In this document: positions 60,354 through 64,000 of the stretch, piece after piece
Layout of the letters: every line of letters starts with the position of its first letter
How positions within the stretch are numbered: position 1 is the first letter of the stretch
Source of the DNA: Roseibium alexandrii DFL-11
GTDB taxonomy: Bacteria; Pseudomonadota; Alphaproteobacteria; Rhizobiales; Stappiaceae
Assembly: GCF_000158095.2 (NCBI RefSeq)
Contig: NZ_CM011002.1
Location: 4,625,703-4,689,702, forward strand
Length of the DNA stretch: 64,000 nt
Direction: 5' to 3'
Translations under genes and position numbers: made by a program
The notes under the pieces: generated by a model
Told to the model about the DNA's origin: nothing
Databases searched by the model: none
The model's input: only the letters and a program-made list of their open reading frames with translations

Positions 60354-60554
60354 ATGAAACGACCCGAACAGTCGGGCGCAGGCCTTGAGGCCGGACGCCG
60401 TGACTTCCTGAAACTGGCAGCCATTTCGGCCCCGGCCGCAGCTGCTGTGGTCGCGACGGGTACAGCTGCGCAAGCTGCCGAGCCGGATCTTGCTTCTGAG
60501 AAGATGCAGGACACGGTGCACACCCGCGCGTATTACGACAGCGCCCGGTTCTAA
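60354..60554 (+). CDS. Formate dehydrogenase region TAT peptide
   Basis: A 66-residue protein that is almost entirely a twin-arginine signal: AGRRDFLKLAAISAPAAAAV with a cleavage site near AAQAAEP, leaving about 24 mature residues ending HTRAYYDSARF. It fits the small formate-locus TAT family (TIGR02811 as I recall). GAGGAGG is 7 nt before the ATG. It may help fold or export the FDH complex; its exact task is unknown. Confidence 0.88.
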   Translation: MKRPEQSGAGLEAGRRDFLKLAAISAPAAAAVVATGTAAQAAEPDLASEKMQDTVHTRAYYDSARF

Positions 60555-60658
60555 CTGGACCCTGTGAACATACCGGCCGATGGTTGCGTGACGCCCGATG
60601 GCCGGTTCACTGACACACCCAGCCGTACCCAAATGGGGTATCAGCAAGGTAGGGCAAA

Positions 60659-63553
60659 ATGCTTAGGAAAAAGACCAATGGGGTTGCGCGACGCCCCCAA
60701 GGTGCAAGTATCCTTAGAGACACTGCACATAAATCTGTAGACCGCCGGACATTCCTTAAGGGTTCCGGTGTCGCAGCTGGCGGATTGGCCGCCATTTCCG
60801 CCATGGGCGGTTCTGTAACACAAGCCAAAGCACAAGCTGGCGCCGGTGCCGTGAAGAACGTGAAAACGGTCTGCACCCACTGTTCCGTCGGTTGTACAGT
60901 TGTGGCTGAAGTTTCCAACGGGGTCTGGGTCGGCCAGGAACCGGGTTGGGACAGCCCATTCAACCTCGGTGCGCACTGCGCCAAGGGTGCTGCCGTTCGT
61001 GAGCATGCGCACGGTGAACGCCGCCTGAAATATCCGATGAAAAAGGAGGGCGGCGAGTGGAGGAAAATCAGCTGGGAGCAGGCGATCAACGAGATCGGCG
61101 ACCAGATGATGCAAATCCGCGAAGAAAGCGGCCCGGACAGTGTTTATTGGCTCGGTTCGGCCAAGCACAACAATGAGCAGGCTTATCTGTTCCGGAAATT
61201 CGCGGCCTATTGGGGAACCAACAACGTTGACCACCAGGCGCGTATCTGTCACTCGACCACGGTTGCCGGCGTAGCAAACACATGGGGCTACGGCGCCATG
61301 ACGAACAGCTACAACGACATCCACAATTCCCGTGCGATCTTCATCATTGGCGGTAACCCGGCTGAGGCGCACCCTGTGTCTTTGCTGCACGTCTTGCGCG
61401 CCAAGGAGCAGAACAACGCACCGCTGATCGTTTGTGATCCGCGCTTCACGCGAACCGCTGCTCATGCAGACGAATATGTCCGTTTCCGTCCAGGGTCGGA
61501 CGTGGCGCTCATTTGGGGCATCCTCTGGCATATCTTCGACAATGGTTGGGAGGACAAAGAGTTCATCCGCACCCGTGTCTGGGGCATGGACCAGATCAAG
61601 GAAGAAGTCGCCAGGTGGACGCCGGACGAAGTCGAGCGTGTTACCGGCACTCCGGGCAGCCAGCTGAAACGCGTAGCGCGGACGCTTGCAAACAACCGTC
61701 CTGGCACCGTGATCTGGTGCATGGGTGGCACACAGCACACCAACGGTAACAACAACACGCGCGCTTATTGCGTGCTGCAGTTGGCTCTTGGCAACATGGG
61801 CACAACCGGCGGCGGCACCAACATCTTCCGCGGCCACGACAACGTCCAGGGTGCAACCGACCTTGGCGTTCTGTCCCATACTCTGCCTGGCTACTACGGC
61901 CTGAGCGCAGGTGCTTGGGGGCACTGGTCCCGTGTCTGGGGTGAGGATCTTGATTGGCTGAAAGGGCAGTTCGCTAAGACGACCGGCGCTGACGGCAAAG
62001 AAAAGAACCTCATGAACCTCACCGGTATTCCAGTCAGCCGCTGGATCGACGGGGTTCTTGAAGATCCGGCGAACACTGATCAGCCGGCCGAAGTTCGGGC
62101 CATGGTTCTTTGGGGCCACGCTCCGAACTCCCAGACCCGTATGACGGAAATGAAAACCGCGATGGAGAAACTGGACACGCTGGTCGTCATCGACCCGTTC
62201 CCGACAGTCTCTGCCGTGCTTCATGACCGGACGGACGGTGTCTACCTTCTCCCGGCAACGACCCAGTTCGAAACCCATGGATCTGTCACCGCCTCAAACC
62301 GCTCCATCCAGTGGCGCGATCAGGTGATTGAGCCGTTGTTCGAATCCAAGACCGACCACGAAATCATTGGCCTGTTTGCCAAGAAGTTCGGTTTCCATGA
62401 CCGGATCTTCCGCAACATTGACCTTGAGGATGACGGCATCACGCCGAACATCGAGGACACAACCCGCGAGTTCAACCGCGGTATGTGGACGGTTGGCTAC
62501 ACCGGTCAGTCACCGGAGCGGATCAAGCTGCACATGGCCAACCAGCACACGTTCGACAGGACGACGCTGCAGGCAAATGGCGGTCCCGCGGATGGCGACT
62601 ACTACGGTATGCCATGGCCGTGCTGGGGCACTGCGGATATGAAGCATCCGGGCACACCGAACCTTTACGACATGTCCAAGCCGGTCGCCGAAGGGGGCTT
62701 GAGCTTCCGGGCACGTTTTGGTGTCGAGCGCGATGGTCAGAACCTCCTGGCCGAGGGTGTCTCCAATCCGGGTGCGGAAATTCAGGATGGCTATCCGGAA
62801 TTCACCATGCAGATGCTGATGGATCTTGGATGGGACGGTGACCTGACCGACGAAGAGCGTGCAGCGATTGATGCTGTCGCTGGGCCTAAAACCAACTGGA
62901 AAACCGACCTTTCCGGCGGCATCCAGCGGGTGGCTATCAAGCATGGCTGCTCACCGTTCGGTAACGCGAAGGCTCGTGCTGTTGTATGGACCTTCCCGGA
63001 TCCGGTTCCGCTTCACCGCGAGCCGCTCTACACCAATCGCCGGGACCTCGTGGCGGATTACCCGACCTACGAAGACCGCAAGTTCTACCGTCTGCCGACG
63101 CTTTACGCGTCGATCCAGAAGCAGGACTTCTCCCGCGATTACCCGATCATCCTGACCTCCGGTCGTCTGGTCGAGTATGAAGGCGGTGGTGACGAGACAC
63201 GGTCAAACCCGTGGCTTGCCGAACTTCAGCAGGACATGTTCGTCGAAATAAATCCGCGTGATGCCAACAACATTGGTATTCGGGACGGCGCACAGGTCTG
63301 GGTCGAAGGCCCGGAAGGCGGCAAGGTCAAGGTCATGGCAATGGTGACCGAACGGGTCGGCGAAGGCGTTGCCTTCATGCCGTTCCACTTCGGTGGTCAT
63401 TATCAAGGTGAAGACCAGCGGTCGAAATATCCAAAAGGGGCCGATCCGTATGTTCTCGGCGAGAGCACGAATACGGCTCAAACCTACGGCTACGACTCCG
63501 TTACCCAGATGCAGGAGACCAAAGCCACTCTCTGCAAGATCTCGGCAGCGTAA
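60659..63553 (+). CDS. Formate dehydrogenase alpha subunit (Mo/W-bis-MGD, Cys type, Tat-exported)
   Basis: A 964-residue catalytic subunit oxidising formate to CO2 in the periplasm. A Tat signal (VDRRTFLKGSGVAAGGLAA, about 27-45) precedes a 4Fe-4S site CTHCSVGC with HCAKGA. The Mo ligand is Cys197 in ARICHSTTVAGVA, encoded by TGT at 61247-61249 where E. coli enzymes have selenocysteine, followed by the conserved His198. GGTNIFRGHDNVQGATDLG and the C-terminal GEGVAFMPFHFGG belong to the MGD-binding domains. The beta subunit follows after 12 bp. The protein is intact. Confidence 0.95.
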   Translation: MLRKKTNGVARRPQGASILRDTAHKSVDRRTFLKGSGVAAGGLAAISAMGGSVTQAKAQAGAGAVKNVKTVCTHCSVGCTVVAEVSNGVWVGQEPGWDSPFNLGAHCAKGAAVREHAHGERRLKYPMKKEGGEWRKISWEQAINEIGDQMMQIREESGPDSVYWLGSAKHNNEQAYLFRKFAAYWGTNNVDHQARICHSTTVAGVANTWGYGAMTNSYNDIHNSRAIFIIGGNPAEAHPVSLLHVLRAKEQNNAPLIVCDPRFTRTAAHADEYVRFRPGSDVALIWGILWHIFDNGWEDKEFIRTRVWGMDQIKEEVARWTPDEVERVTGTPGSQLKRVARTLANNRPGTVIWCMGGTQHTNGNNNTRAYCVLQLALGNMGTTGGGTNIFRGHDNVQGATDLGVLSHTLPGYYGLSAGAWGHWSRVWGEDLDWLKGQFAKTTGADGKEKNLMNLTGIPVSRWIDGVLEDPANTDQPAEVRAMVLWGHAPNSQTRMTEMKTAMEKLDTLVVIDPFPTVSAVLHDRTDGVYLLPATTQFETHGSVTASNRSIQWRDQVIEPLFESKTDHEIIGLFAKKFGFHDRIFRNIDLEDDGITPNIEDTTREFNRGMWTVGYTGQSPERIKLHMANQHTFDRTTLQANGGPADGDYYGMPWPCWGTADMKHPGTPNLYDMSKPVAEGGLSFRARFGVERDGQNLLAEGVSNPGAEIQDGYPEFTMQMLMDLGWDGDLTDEERAAIDAVAGPKTNWKTDLSGGIQRVAIKHGCSPFGNAKARAVVWTFPDPVPLHREPLYTNRRDLVADYPTYEDRKFYRLPTLYASIQKQDFSRDYPIILTSGRLVEYEGGGDETRSNPWLAELQQDMFVEINPRDANNIGIRDGAQVWVEGPEGGKVKVMAMVTERVGEGVAFMPFHFGGHYQGEDQRSKYPKGADPYVLGESTNTAQTYGYDSVTQMQETKATLCKISAA

Positions 63554-63565
63554 GGAGGAAACGCA

Positions 63566-64000
63566 ATGGCACTTGGTGGACAAGCGAGGGCTAAGTTCCT
63601 CTGTGACGCTGAGCGTTGTATTGAATGCAATGCCTGTGTGACCGCCTGTAAAAACGAGCATGAGGTGCCGTGGGGCATCAACCGCCGCCGGGTTGTTACC
63701 ATCAATGATGGCAAGCCTGGGGAACGGTCGATCTCCGTCGCCTGCATGCACTGTTCGGACGCACCCTGTATGGCGGTGTGCCCGGTCGACTGCTTCTACC
63801 AGAATGAAGAAGGTGTGGTCCTTCACTCGAAAGACCTGTGCATTGGCTGCGGCTATTGCTTCTATGCCTGTCCGTTCGGCGCACCGCAGTTCCCGCAAGC
63901 GGGCAACTTCGGATCGCGCGGCAAGATGGACAAATGTACCTTCTGCGCTGGTGGCCCTGAAGAGAACCATTCCACAGCGGAATTCGCGAAATACGGCCGC
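63566..64000 (+). CDS. Formate dehydrogenase beta (4Fe-4S) subunit, 3' end outside window
   Basis: Start of the iron-sulfur subunit that passes electrons from the alpha subunit to a membrane cytochrome b. The frame is open to the right edge; 145 codons are visible. It shows CIECNACVTACKNEH, CMHCSDAPCMAVCP, CIGCGYCFYACP and KCTFCAGG, which bind four 4Fe-4S clusters as in FdnH/FdoH-type and FDH3 subunits. AAGGAGGA stands 6 nt before the ATG. No Tat signal; it should travel with the alpha subunit. Confidence 0.93.
   Translation, partial: MALGGQARAKFLCDAERCIECNACVTACKNEHEVPWGINRRRVVTINDGKPGERSISVACMHCSDAPCMAVCPVDCFYQNEEGVVLHSKDLCIGCGYCFYACPFGAPQFPQAGNFGSRGKMDKCTFCAGGPEENHSTAEFAKYGR

Noticed and set aside
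61241..61255. Selenocysteine in formate dehydrogenase
   Set aside because: The ligand codon is TGT (Cys197), not TGA, and no in-frame TGA is found.
60641..62278. Long open frame (545 codons) on the minus strand
   Set aside because: Fully antisense to the formate dehydrogenase alpha gene, whose protein is clear in every motif; the minus translation has no recognisable family.
1..64000. Prophage, transposon, integron, CRISPR or tRNA
   Set aside because: No transposase, integrase, cas gene, direct-repeat array or tRNA cloverleaf was recognised anywhere in the gaps.

Overview
The window looks like a chromosomal segment of a marine, metabolically versatile alphaproteobacterium, most like Stappiaceae such as Roseibium/Labrenzia. 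The reasons are a C4-type 5-aminolevulinate synthase, many ABC/TRAP solute importers, GC-rich coding with few gaps, and an FDH accessory-gene order typical of Rhizobiales/Rhodobacterales. The genus is an inference from gene content. I see no rRNA, tRNA, CRISPR, prophage or insertion sequence. The first gene (chemoreceptor) and the last (formate dehydrogenase beta subunit) are cut by the window edges.

Layout: (1) 1-6.9 kb: a chemoreceptor with a C-terminal PilZ domain, then a quinone/electrophile defence cluster (HxlR regulator, MdaB-like quinone reductase, glutathione transferase, KefF-like protein, KefC-like K+/H+ antiporter, FrnE/DsbA-like protein). (2) 6.9-8.3 kb: a membrane adenylate cyclase. 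(3) 8.6-18.4 kb: two convergent operons, a Liv-type ABC importer plus alpha/beta hydrolase on the + strand, and tetR, crotonase, acyl-CoA ligase and two MaoC proteins on the - strand. A near-identical palindrome lies before both, so one TetR probably controls uptake and CoA-dependent breakdown of one acid. (4) 18.7-23.5 kb: hemA, two surface-glycan glycosyltransferases, a small periplasmic binding protein and a DUF427 protein.

(5) 23.7-34.9 kb: the most interesting region. It holds glycerate 2-kinase, a Dabb protein, a CofD/YvcK-like protein and RbsD, then a LacI regulator with twin operators, a MalEFGK-type importer with unusual permeases, and a GH63-type hydrolase resembling mannosyl/glucosylglycerate hydrolases. 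Together they read as import and catabolism of a glycosylglycerate-type compatible solute, with released D-glycerate going to the kinase. (6) 35-38.3 kb: two orphan binding proteins flanking tryptophan 2,3-dioxygenase. (7) 38.5-43.8 kb: hoxFUYH plus hoxW, a cytoplasmic NAD-linked group 3d [NiFe] hydrogenase. (8) 43.8-52.7 kb: an RpiR regulator opposite an operon of N-formylglutamate amidohydrolase-like protein, TRAP importer, glutamine-synthetase-like ligase, aldehyde dehydrogenase and Fe-alcohol dehydrogenase, consistent with breakdown of an amino alcohol through gamma-glutamyl intermediates.

(9) 52.8-64 kb: a Tat-exported, Cys-type formate dehydrogenase with its accessory genes (DUF6505-like, biotin/lipoate-ligase-like, Mrp ATPase, DUF6494-like, cytochrome c-like, polyferredoxin, DUF3305, DUF3306, TorD-like chaperone, formate TAT peptide). 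With the hydrogenase, this suggests the cell supplements organic growth by oxidising H2 and formate.
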